Positions 6,747 through 12,794 of a stretch of DNA of 13,891 nucleotides are shown in pieces. The stretch is from contig QJVU01000755.1 in assembly GCA_003235605.1 (NCBI GenBank), positions 1 to 13,891 of the forward strand. The letters run 5' to 3'. How positions within the stretch are numbered: position 1 is the first letter of the stretch; each line of letters opens with the position of its first letter. Under the pieces are notes generated by a model, which ran no database searches, had not been told where the DNA came from, and worked only from the letters and a program-made list of their open reading frames with translations. Source of the stretch: Planctomycetota bacterium. Lineage in GTDB: Bacteria; Planctomycetota; UBA1135; UBA2386. Made by a program: the position numbers and the translations under genes.

Positions 6747-7213
6747 GCCTCGTGGAGTAGTGGTTCTGTAGACCGGAAGGGAGGGCGTGCGACGACCCGC
6801 CGACATCCGGGGATGCCGCCGGGCTGCCCAGAGGGGGATGTGGGACCGCACCATTGAAGCTACCTGCGGTTGTCACGGCAAGTGGTTCACGTGCCGAGGG
6901 CAGAGGGTCGAAGGCGATCGCGGTGCCCGGGCGCCTCAGTGAGGGTCCCCGGGGCCTCTGCCCGGGCCGTCCGGGCGGCGGCAAACGGCCGCAACACGGC
7001 AACATTCGCCGAAGCGAAAATGTAGGGCTTCCCCAGGGTGCTCCCCGGGTTGCCGGCTGCAGCCTGGGGGCTGGTCCGTGCCGACCCAGCCGCATGACGG
7101 GTCTGCTCGGCTGGGATGGCTCTGGACCGCGCGAGAAGTCCCAGGAGCGAAAGGGAACCTGGTGCGCTTCCTCTTGGAGAAGGCCAGCCGGCGGGCTACG
7201 TTGCGGGGCCCGC
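6747..7213. other. 467-bp intergenic region with several inverted repeats
   Basis: No convincing gene on either strand: open frames here lack family signatures. It must hold the promoter of the minus-strand gene at 6746 and that of the tRNA, although no clear -35/-10 pair is visible. Inverted repeats seen: GGGCAGAGG with CCTCTGCCC (near 6899 and 6956), a small CGC-CGAA-GCG hairpin (7002-7023), and CCCAGCCG (7085-7092) with CGGCTGGG (7108-7115). The middle arm CCCAGCC can alternatively pair with GGCTGG at 7069-7074. Confidence 0.5.
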
Positions 7214-7290
<77 letters not shown>

Positions 7291-7311
7291 GCGCCCTCAC
7301 CTGGTGCACGC

Positions 7312-7374
7312 TCACCTTGCCGGACTTGCGTCCGCGAGGGTTGCAGCCACGTGCTCTGGACACGCGCAAGGTGA
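7312..7374. other. Possible structured RNA or DNA element after the tRNA
   Basis: A perfect 9-bp outer inverted repeat, TCACCTTGC (7312-7320) and GCAAGGTGA (7366-7374), encloses a stable inner hairpin CGGAC-TTGC-GTCCG (7321-7334) stacked directly against it. It starts 22 nt after the tRNA CCA end. It could be the 3' trailer structure of the tRNA transcript, an independent RNA, or a protein-binding site. There is no T-run for a terminator. Confidence 0.4.
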
Positions 7375-7671
7375 CCCGCCTGCTCGTCGTCGCCGGTGCG
7401 GCCGAGGTCATGAAGTGGTTGCCTTCGCAGGCAGGCTGTGTTGTCCGCTTGTCTGGTCCCGCGTCGAGGCCTCCAAGCAAGACCTGCACCTCGTTCTCTT
7501 CCCCGTGTTCAGCCTGGTCCCCGTGGACGCGCCGAACGATCGGCGGGGAGCGCCCCGGGGGAACGTCGCGGCGCGCCGCCACCACCCATCGACGCGGCAA
7601 GGTGCGGCACCTCGTGGCCCACCGCTGGAACCGTGGCAGGCGGGCCGTAGGATTCCCGCCGGCAGCCCTAA

Positions 7672-7699
7672 CCGCGCCCTGGTCAGACCACGGGCGCGG
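7672..7699. other. Strong GC-rich hairpin upstream of the M61 gene
   Basis: CCGCGCCC-TGGT (7672-7683) pairs with ACCA and GGGCGCGG (7687-7690, 7692-7699) around a 3-nt loop CAG, with a single bulged C at 7691, for 12 base pairs in total. No T-run follows on either strand. It may be a leader structure or a transcription barrier between the tRNA and the M61 gene. Confidence 0.45.
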
Positions 7700-7755
7700 A
7701 ACTGCCCGTGCCGCCGCGCCCGTGCGGAGCTAGAACTGACTGCCTCCCAAGCCGC

Positions 7756-7789
7756 GCGCCCAAAGCTCGAATTCCTCTTGGGCGTACCA
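7756..7789 (+). other. tRNA-acceptor-like minihelix, resembling a remnant of the upstream tRNA-Arg
   Basis: The segment reads GCGCCCA (7756-7762), a 16-nt loop, then TGGGCGT and ACCA (7779-7789). It copies the tRNA-Arg at both ends. Including two flanking bases, CGCGCGCCC equals the sequence at the tRNA 5' end, and GGGCGTACCA equals its last 10 bases. AGCTC also follows at the matching place in the D stem. The seventh pair has changed from G-C to A-T on both sides, so the 7-bp stem is intact. It ends 20 bp before the start codon of the M61 gene. Confidence 0.5.
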
Positions 7790-7809
7790 AACGAGCCACC
7801 CCCTTGACC

Positions 7810-9654
7810 ATGGCCTTGGACCCGATCCGTTTCACGCTGGATGTTGAGCCACAGGCCGTGGCACGCCGGCTGCAGGTCCGCTTGGAGGTAGGGTGGCCAG
7901 ATTCCGAGCCCCCCGAGGGCTTCCTGGACCTGTTCTCGCCAGTCTGGACCCCGGGGAGCTACCTGGTCCGCGAATACGCCCGCCATTTCAGCCGTTTCGA
8001 AGCGGCGGATTCCGCCGGCAAATCCCTGGCTTGGACCAAGACCAGAAAGAACCGGTACCGGATCCAGGTGCCACCGGGGACCGAGGGGATCAATATCTGC
8101 TATACCGTATATACCCACGAGCTCTCCGTCCGCACGGCCCACGTCTCCGGCGACCACGCCATGTGGAACGGGGCCTGCCTGCTGCTTTGGCCGTTGGACC
8201 AGGGCTCCAAGCAACCCCAAGACCGCACCGCCGAGATCAGGGTCAAGCTGCCTCGGGGTTGGCAACTCCACTCCCAGCTTCCTGCCCGGAGCGACACCGA
8301 AACCGGGGACATCGTTCTCCACGCCGCGTCCCTGGATGAGCTGGTGGACAGCCCATGCCTGGCAGGGAATCTGATCACCCGCCAGTTCGATGCCCTCGGA
8401 GTGCCCCACAGCCTCGTTCTCGATGGTCTCTGCGGCGTGGAGCCACCGGATTCCCTGGCCAACGACACCCGGAATGTCGTCGAGGCTGCCGCAAGAGTAT
8501 TCAGCCCCGACGCAACCGAGCCCGCGCTCCCGTACGACCGGTACCTCTTCCTGTGCATGTTCGCGGACCGAGGACGCGGCGGCTTGGAACACCGATCCTC
8601 GTCATTGCTGCTCGCACCGCGCACGACGTTTGGAGCTCGCAAGAGTTACCAGGACTTCATGGGACTGATTGCGCACGAGCACTTTCATGTCTGGAACGCC
8701 AAGCGCATGCGGCCGGCAGATCTGTGGCAATACGACTACGAGAACGAGAACTACACCCAGCTGCTGTGGGTGGCAGAGGGCTTCACCGCCTACTACGACG
8801 ATCATCTCTGCCTTCGCGCGGGGGTGCTCATGTCCTCCGAGTACTTGAAGATCATCGCCGATCACATCGCTGCCATGCGACGCAGCCCTGGCCGGCTGGA
8901 CCAGCCCCTTGCCGATGCGAGCTTCGATGCGTGGATCCGCCTATACCGACCGGACGAGAACACACGCAACGTCACCCAGAGCTACTATGGCAACGGTGCC
9001 CTGGTGGCCATGCTCCTGGATCTCAAGATCCGGGAGCTCACTCGAGGCGCACACAGCCTCGATGACGCCATGCGCACGCTCTACCGAAGCACATACCTCG
9101 AAGAGCGTGGCTTTGCCGAGAGCGATGTCGTCGCCTGCCTCTCCCAGGCGGCTGGCCACGACCTTTCCGAGATGGTGCATCGCATGGTGCATGGGCCATT
9201 GGATCCCGACTTCGAGGCTGCGTTTGCTCCGTTCGGGCTGGAATTGGTCGAAAAGGCGGATGGTGATCATCCGAACCCCAATGACGACAGGGAGAACACC
9301 TGGGCTTCCGGCTGCTATCTCGGCCTACAGTTCGTGTCCGCGTCGGCGACGGTCGCATCGATCATCTTGGGGAGCCCAGCAGACCTGGCCGGTCTCGCGC
9401 CAGGGGATGAACTGCTGGCGTTGAACGGGCTCCGGGTCAACCTGACCAACTGGAGCGAGGTCTTCGGGACCGTAGCGCGCCGTGACGAGCCCCTCACCGT
9501 CCTGGTCTCCCGACGAGGCCATGTCCAGGAGATCCAGGTGCTGCCAGAGTCCCAGCCGCCGGGTGAAGTAGAGATCCGACCTTGCCAGGACTCCACGCCA
9601 CAACAGGATGGACTACGCCAGGGCTGGTTGTTTGAAGGGCAGGGGGCTACCTAG
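7810..9654 (+). CDS. M61-family (glycyl) aminopeptidase with C-terminal PDZ domain
   Basis: 614 residues; a zinc metallopeptidase of the M61 family, whose members remove N-terminal residues, often Gly or Ala. The N-terminal ~170 residues form the family's beta-rich domain (FSPVWTPGSYLVREYARH near 42-59). The catalytic domain carries the family motif RGGLEH (256-261), the zinc site HEHFH (H289, E290, H293) and the third ligand in WVAEGFTAYY (Glu323). A PDZ domain follows (~502-578) with a SPADLAGLAPGDELLALNG signature (522-540). No signal peptide is seen, so the enzyme is probably cytoplasmic. ATG 7810 was chosen because the frame upstream (to 7708) is Arg/Pro-rich, unlike the family, and runs through the tRNA-like element. 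All catalytic residues are present, so it should be active. Confidence 0.93.
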   Translation: MALDPIRFTLDVEPQAVARRLQVRLEVGWPDSEPPEGFLDLFSPVWTPGSYLVREYARHFSRFEAADSAGKSLAWTKTRKNRYRIQVPPGTEGINICYTVYTHELSVRTAHVSGDHAMWNGACLLLWPLDQGSKQPQDRTAEIRVKLPRGWQLHSQLPARSDTETGDIVLHAASLDELVDSPCLAGNLITRQFDALGVPHSLVLDGLCGVEPPDSLANDTRNVVEAAARVFSPDATEPALPYDRYLFLCMFADRGRGGLEHRSSSLLLAPRTTFGARKSYQDFMGLIAHEHFHVWNAKRMRPADLWQYDYENENYTQLLWVAEGFTAYYDDHLCLRAGVLMSSEYLKIIADHIAAMRRSPGRLDQPLADASFDAWIRLYRPDENTRNVTQSYYGNGALVAMLLDLKIRELTRGAHSLDDAMRTLYRSTYLEERGFAESDVVACLSQAAGHDLSEMVHRMVHGPLDPDFEAAFAPFGLELVEKADGDHPNPNDDRENTWASGCYLGLQFVSASATVASIILGSPADLAGLAPGDELLALNGLRVNLTNWSEVFGTVARRDEPLTVLVSRRGHVQEIQVLPESQPPGEVEIRPCQDSTPQQDGLRQGWLFEGQGAT

Positions 9655-9691
9655 CCGGCTAAGCTGGCTGACCATCCCTGGCCTGGTCCCC

Positions 9692-9758
9692 CGGCCTCCG
9701 CCTCTCTTGCCTCTGCCTCTTCGAACCTCCCTCTCGAACCCCTCTCTCATCTCTCATC
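9692..9758 (+). other. Pyrimidine-rich leader before the small gene at 9761
   Basis: A long C/T-dominated stretch with short internal repeats (TCGAACC at 9721 and 9734; CTCTCAT at 9744 and 9751) fills the gap between the M61 stop and ATG 9761. There is no Shine-Dalgarno. It may be a standby or leaderless-type entry region, or simple low-complexity DNA. Confidence 0.4.
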
Positions 9759-9760
9759 CA

Positions 9761-10096
9761 ATGGAAGTGGTCGTCAGCCAGCGCCAGGCCTGGGTCCGCA
9801 CGGGGACCCACACCGTGGTGTTCGACCACGACCGCGAGTTCCCCCGTTTCCGCAAAGATGTCACCGGCGAACTGAAAGGTCTGCTGCGCATCTGGCTGAC
9901 CACCGACAACGAGCAACCCGACAAGGTCAGCAATCGGTGGTATCTCGGGGCCTGCCGGCTTTGCGCCGGTCAATCGGAGTGGTCGGACGTGCTACGGTTG
10001 CTTCGACGCCTCAGGGTCCTGGTCGCAGACGCCGGCCGGAGGCGCCAGGTGCGGCAGGGCGTACTGGCGACCTTGCGGCGCTACAGGGACTTGTGA
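9761..10096 (+). CDS. Hypothetical small basic protein, 111 aa
   Basis: Not recognised. From ATG 9761 the codons carry the strong third-position G/C bias of the neighbouring genes, while the frame upstream (from 9608) reads as a Pro/Leu/Ser-rich translation of the pyrimidine tract, so the shorter start was chosen. Residues 1-~65 look like a mixed alpha/beta unit (MEVVVSQRQAWVRTGTHTVV, then FRKDVTGELKGLLRIWL). Two cysteines (LCAG and GACR context, ~67-70) lie in the middle, and the C-terminal ~40 residues are a strongly basic helix rich in Arg and Leu (VLRLLRRLRVLVADAGRRR), which could bind nucleic acid. There is no TM segment. It lies 106 bp after the M61 gene, possibly in the same transcript, and its last 16 bases overlap the 3' end of the convergent CDGSH gene. 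Confidence 0.65.
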   Translation: MEVVVSQRQAWVRTGTHTVVFDHDREFPRFRKDVTGELKGLLRIWLTTDNEQPDKVSNRWYLGACRLCAGQSEWSDVLRLLRRLRVLVADAGRRRQVRQGVLATLRRYRDL

Positions 10097-10395
10097 GAGC
10101 CGTCACAATACGGCCGGGCCTTCGAGGTCCCACAGGCACACCAAGCCACGGTCTGGGCTTCGTCCGGTACGATCTTCACGGGCATGGTCCCGGACGACAG
10201 CGTCCTATGGGTGCCGTCACAAATGGGAAACCGGGAACTCTGCTTGCACATGCAATAGGCGTACTTGTGACCCGCCTCGTACTGGAACACGTAGGGGCAC
10301 TTTCCGGGTGCACCCGGTGGCGCAGGCATTCTTGGCCTTTCACCACGGCCGCCATCTGGGCCGCCATCTGGGCCAGCATCTGGGCCAGTAGCCAC
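10081..10395 (-). CDS. Double CDGSH-type iron-sulfur protein
   Basis: 104 residues with two CDGSH motifs of the form CxC-x8-CDG(S/T)H: C48, C50, C59, H63 and C86, C88, C97, H101. In this family the three Cys and one His hold a redox-active 2Fe-2S cluster, so two clusters are expected. The N-terminal ~22 residues are a Gly/Pro/Asp repeat (GPDAGPDGGPDGG) encoded by 12-bp DNA repeats. The start is GTG 10395, whose first base overlaps the lexA stop (TAGTG), implying translational coupling. ATG 10329 is an alternative that would remove the repeat but keep both motifs. Such proteins serve in iron, redox or Fe-S handling; a precise role cannot be read here. Confidence 0.88.
   Translation of the reverse strand: MATGPDAGPDGGPDGGRGERPRMPAPPGAPGKCPYVFQYEAGHKYAYCMCKQSSRFPICDGTHRTLSSGTMPVKIVPDEAQTVAWCACGTSKARPYCDGSHKSL
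10347..10388. repeat. 12-bp tandem repeat within the CDGSH gene
   Basis: Three and a half copies of a 12-bp unit: GGCCGCCATCTG at 10347 and 10359, GGCCAGCATCTG at 10371, then GGCCAG at 10383. It encodes the Gly-Pro-Asp repeat at the N-terminus of the CDGSH protein and could vary in copy number without shifting the frame. Confidence 0.8.
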
Positions 10396-11009
10396 TATCG
10401 GAACGAGCGCACGACGCCCCTCACAATGCCGCGGATTTCGACTGTCTCGGGATAGATGGGGTCCAGGGACGAGTTCGCAGGCTGCAGTCGTATCCCGCCG
10501 TCCTCGAGGTAGAAGCGTTTCAACGTGGCTTCCTCGTCCTCCAGGATGGCCACGACAATGTCACCGTTGCGAGGTGTCTGGCTTCGCTCAACCACAACCA
10601 GATCACCGTCGTCGATGTGGTCCTCCACCATCGACGTGCCCCGCACCTTGAGCAGGTAGTAGTCATCACCATGGGGGATCAACTCGTCGATCCGGATCTC
10701 TTCACGATTCTCGACGGCCTCGATGGCCTGGCCGGCGGCAATCGTGCCCACGAGGGCCAGTGTGGGCCCTCCGTCCGTGTCCCGCGCGGCGTCCGGGTCG
10801 TAGAGGATCGACACCGCCCGGGCTCGAGCCTTGTCGCGACGAGCAGCGCCCTTCTTCACCAACTGGTTCAGGTGTTCGTGGATGGTGATCTTGCTGACGC
10901 CCAATTCCCTCGCCGCCTCTTCGAGGGTCGGCGCGATGCCCCGCTCTTGTTGGTAGTCCCGGAAGAAGCGCAGCACATTGACTTGCTTCGCCGTCAGGTT
11001 GATCCGCAT
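10395..11009 (-). CDS. lexA: LexA-type SOS repressor
   Basis: 204 residues. The N-terminal winged-helix domain (~1-65) has TLEEAARELGVSKITIHEHL (28-47), the helix-turn-helix that reads the operator. The C-terminal peptidase domain contains the self-cleavage bond in TIAAGQ (Ala92-Gly93), the catalytic Ser126 (GTSM) and Lys164 (TLKRF). All parts needed for RecA-stimulated autocleavage are present, so it should repress DNA-damage genes and be inactivated after damage. The recognition helix differs from the E. coli and Bacillus types, so a different operator is expected. The start is ATG 11009; the Shine-Dalgarno is weak or absent. The gene lies 62 bp downstream of a small membrane-protein gene and overlaps the CDGSH gene by one base. 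A candidate operator is at 11391-11466. Confidence 0.95.
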   Translation of the reverse strand: MRINLTAKQVNVLRFFRDYQQERGIAPTLEEAARELGVSKITIHEHLNQLVKKGAARRDKARARAVSILYDPDAARDTDGGPTLALVGTIAAGQAIEAVENREEIRIDELIPHGDDYYLLKVRGTSMVEDHIDDGDLVVVERSQTPRNGDIVVAILEDEEATLKRFYLEDGGIRLQPANSSLDPIYPETVEIRGIVRGVVRSFR

Positions 11010-11071
11010 GGGTAGATCTCAGTGCTGTGGAAACTGACCGTCGTAGATCGGATTGGTAGGCGATGGGTGCG

Positions 11072-11362
11072 TTAGACGAAAATCGCTGCAGCCACGAACA
11101 TGGCCATGACAACTGCGGCCCCTAGGACATCGAGGTAGAAACCAAGACGCCGGCTGCGTGCCACCGCCGCGGCCCCGTGGAAAGGTTGCGGCAGTTCACG
11201 GGGGATGCGGCGGCGGAACCTGCGACCGAGTTCGGTCCGGAACTCGCCGTCGAAACCGCCGCGAAGCTCCCGGAGATGTGGCCGGGGAACGACCGCAGTG
11301 GTGGCCACCGGTGGAAACGGCAACCTCCTGGTGCGATCATGGTGATGTCGGCATCTCCTCAT
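11072..11362 (-). CDS. Small tail-anchored membrane protein upstream of lexA (hypothetical)
   Basis: 96 residues from ATG 11362. The first ~72 residues are very basic (runs of Arg and His, RRFRRRIP near 48-54), and the last ~24 (GFYLDVLGAAVVMAMFVAAAIFV, in two parts 74-80 and 81-96) form one transmembrane segment at the extreme C-terminus. Third-position G/C bias is high in the second half, which supports it being real; the first part and the start are uncertain. The frame extends to 11452, but that start would translate through the inverted repeat at 11391-11423. It is on the lexA strand, 62 bp before it, and probably shares a promoter. I do not recognise a family. By position it recalls the small membrane cell-division inhibitors controlled by LexA in other phyla (YneA, SidA), but there is no sequence evidence for that. 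Confidence 0.5.
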   Translation of the reverse strand: MRRCRHHHDRTRRLPFPPVATTAVVPRPHLRELRGGFDGEFRTELGRRFRRRIPRELPQPFHGAAAVARSRRLGFYLDVLGAAVVMAMFVAAAIFV

Positions 11363-11390
11363 AGGCCGGAGATTCTGCGGGAGTTGGCAG

Positions 11391-11466
11391 CCTAACACAA
11401 CTCTAAAATAGGGTTTTGTTAGGTTATTGGCGGCGGTCATAAACCTTTTCAAGTTAGCGTGTTAGG
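11391..11466. promoter_or_regulatory. Divergent promoter region with a three-half-site operator, candidate LexA box
   Basis: CCTAACACAAC (11391-11401) and GTTTTGTTAGG (11413-11423) form an 11-bp inverted repeat with one mismatch and an 11-bp A/T-rich spacer. A third half-site, GTGTTAGG, lies at 11459-11466. For the exonuclease gene, TTGTTA (11416-11421) and CATAAA (11438-11443), 16 bp apart, could be -35 and -10. The right arm overlaps this -35 and the third half-site follows the -10, as expected for repression. This is the most A/T-rich stretch of the region. Confidence 0.65.
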
Positions 11467-11490
11467 CTTTCCAAGGCGAATGGGGGACAG

Positions 11491-12114
11491 ATGATTCTCG
11501 AGTTGCGGCGTCCGCTCGTGTTCCTTGACCTCGAGACCACTGGCCTCGACCCCGAGACCGACCGGATCGTGGAGATTGGTCTGGTGAAGGTCCATCCCGA
11601 CGCCCGGCGGGAGCGCCTTTGCGAGCGGGTCAACCCGGAGCGGGAGATCCCCGAGAATGCCTCCCGCGTGCACGGAATCCGGACCGAGGACGTGTGCGGC
11701 CTGTTCGGCAAGCCACGCCTGAGGGAGCGCATCAGCGACCTCATCGCCTTCATCGGCGACAGTGATCTGGCCGGGTTCAACTCCCTGGCCTTCGACACTC
11801 CGCTGTGGCTCGAGGAATGCTCTCGCTGCAGTGCGACGTTCTCGATGGATGGCCGTCACCAGGTCGACGTGCGCAACATCTTCCGAGTGAAGGAAACCAC
11901 GTGGGATCGCTTCTTGATGGGCAAGCGCACCCTCGCTGCCGCGGTGCGGCACTTCTGCGGCAAGGACCTTCCCGGGGCCCACTCCGCCGCGGTGGATGCC
12001 GACGCCACGGTCGATGTTCTGCTGGCACAGTTGGAACGGTACCCGGACCTGCCGCACGATGTGCCTGGGCTGCACGCCTTCTGCGCCGACGCTGCTCGCC
12101 AGCTGGCTGGATAG
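11491..12114 (+). CDS. DnaQ-like 3'-5' exonuclease (DEDDh)
   Basis: 207 residues forming a single DEDDh exonuclease domain. Exo I is FLDLETTGLD (Asp13, Glu15), Exo II is AGFNSLAFDTPLW (Asp102), and Exo III is HSAAVDADATVD (His164, Asp169). All four metal-binding acids and the His are present, so it should be active on DNA or RNA 3' ends. There is no helicase, UvrC-like or BRCT fusion. Compared with the replicative epsilon subunit it lacks a clear polymerase-binding tail, so a repair or RNA-processing role is as likely as proofreading. ATG 11491 has a GGGGGA Shine-Dalgarno 6 bases upstream. It is divergent from the lexA operon across the three-half-site operator and may be damage-inducible. 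Confidence 0.92.
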   Translation: MILELRRPLVFLDLETTGLDPETDRIVEIGLVKVHPDARRERLCERVNPEREIPENASRVHGIRTEDVCGLFGKPRLRERISDLIAFIGDSDLAGFNSLAFDTPLWLEECSRCSATFSMDGRHQVDVRNIFRVKETTWDRFLMGKRTLAAAVRHFCGKDLPGAHSAAVDADATVDVLLAQLERYPDLPHDVPGLHAFCADAARQLAG

Positions 12115-12190
12115 CGTGTGAACAGCACTGTGTAGCGTCTGGAGGCGACGTCTGGGCAGCCCCATCGGTGGCGGTGCTATGCTGCAATCC

Positions 12191-12607
12191 ATGTGGCACC
12201 AAGAAGAGATCCAGGTGGAGACCGAGGGCAGTGGCGACATGCACGATCTGACAGCAGAGGTGGTCGCCATCGTCGAAAGGTCAGGAGTCCAGACCGGCCT
12301 GGCTCAGATCTTCAACGTCGGAAGCACGGGTGCCATCGGGACCATTGAGTTCGAGCCGGGTCTCGAGAAAGACTTGCCGATGATCCTGAACAAGCTCATC
12401 CCGCCCAGCCGCAGCTACGGACACGAGCAGACCTGGCACGACGGCAACGGCCACTCCCACCTACAGGCCACTTGGCTGGGTCCCGACCTGACCGTACCTG
12501 TCAGGAACGGCGCCCCGGTGCTGGGAACCTGGCAGCAGATCTTCCACCTGGACTGCGACATCAAGGCACGCCGACGGCGAATCGTGGTGACGGTCCACGG
12601 CGAGTAG
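12191..12607 (+). CDS. YjbQ/UPF0047-family protein
   Basis: 138 residues, the normal length for this small trimeric family, for which weak thiamine-phosphate synthase activity has been described in E. coli YjbQ. Family features: an MWHQEEIQVET start, FNVGSTGAIGTIEFEPGLE (41-59), a histidine-rich active-site segment HDGNGHSHLQATWLG (83-97), VPVRNGAPVLGTWQQIFHLD (102-121) and a final RRIVVTVHG. ATG 12191 was chosen over ATG 12179 because the family typically begins at this Met-Trp. The gene is 76 bp after the exonuclease gene and may share its transcript. The physiological role of the family is poorly known. Confidence 0.93.
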   Translation: MWHQEEIQVETEGSGDMHDLTAEVVAIVERSGVQTGLAQIFNVGSTGAIGTIEFEPGLEKDLPMILNKLIPPSRSYGHEQTWHDGNGHSHLQATWLGPDLTVPVRNGAPVLGTWQQIFHLDCDIKARRRRIVVTVHGE

Positions 12608-12794
12608 GTACGCCGGCAGCAGGGGAGGAAGAGCAGAAAAAACCTCTTCACCGCAATTCTCCTTGTCGGGATGGGTTGACCGCTGTTCCGTGGCCAGTCA
12701 TCGCCGTAGGTCGCTGAGCTGGCGGTCCGGCCACTTCCTGCCCCACACCTTGTCCCCAAGCTGCCCCAACGAGCCTCGGCTCGAGAGCCAACTC

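Larger units (their letters stand above)
7291..7809. other. 519-bp region without a supported gene between the tRNA and the M61 gene
   Basis: Open frames cross this stretch on both strands but none resembles a known protein, and those reaching the tRNA contain its translated antisense. The sequence is instead rich in inverted repeats: 7312-7374, GGCGGG / CCCGCC (7639-7644 / 7655-7660), 7672-7699, and a tRNA acceptor look-alike at 7756-7789. GCAAGGTG occurs at 7366 and 7597. Confidence 0.5.

Noticed and set aside
7672..7699. Strong hairpin considered as an intrinsic terminator
   Set aside because: No T-run follows on either strand; kept only as an unexplained hairpin.
7408..8592. Minus-strand 394-aa frame
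   Set aside because: Lies opposite the N-terminal half of the M61 peptidase, which has all its motifs; this frame matches nothing.
11010..11071. Search for a classical LexA box just before lexA
   Set aside because: No CTGT-N8-ACAG, GAAC-N4-GTTC or GTTC-N7-GTTC palindrome is present; the better candidate is at 11391-11466.
12628..12649. GAAGAG / CTCTTC inverted repeat after the YjbQ gene as a terminator
   Set aside because: Only 6 bp with a 10-nt A-rich loop and no T-run; too weak to support.
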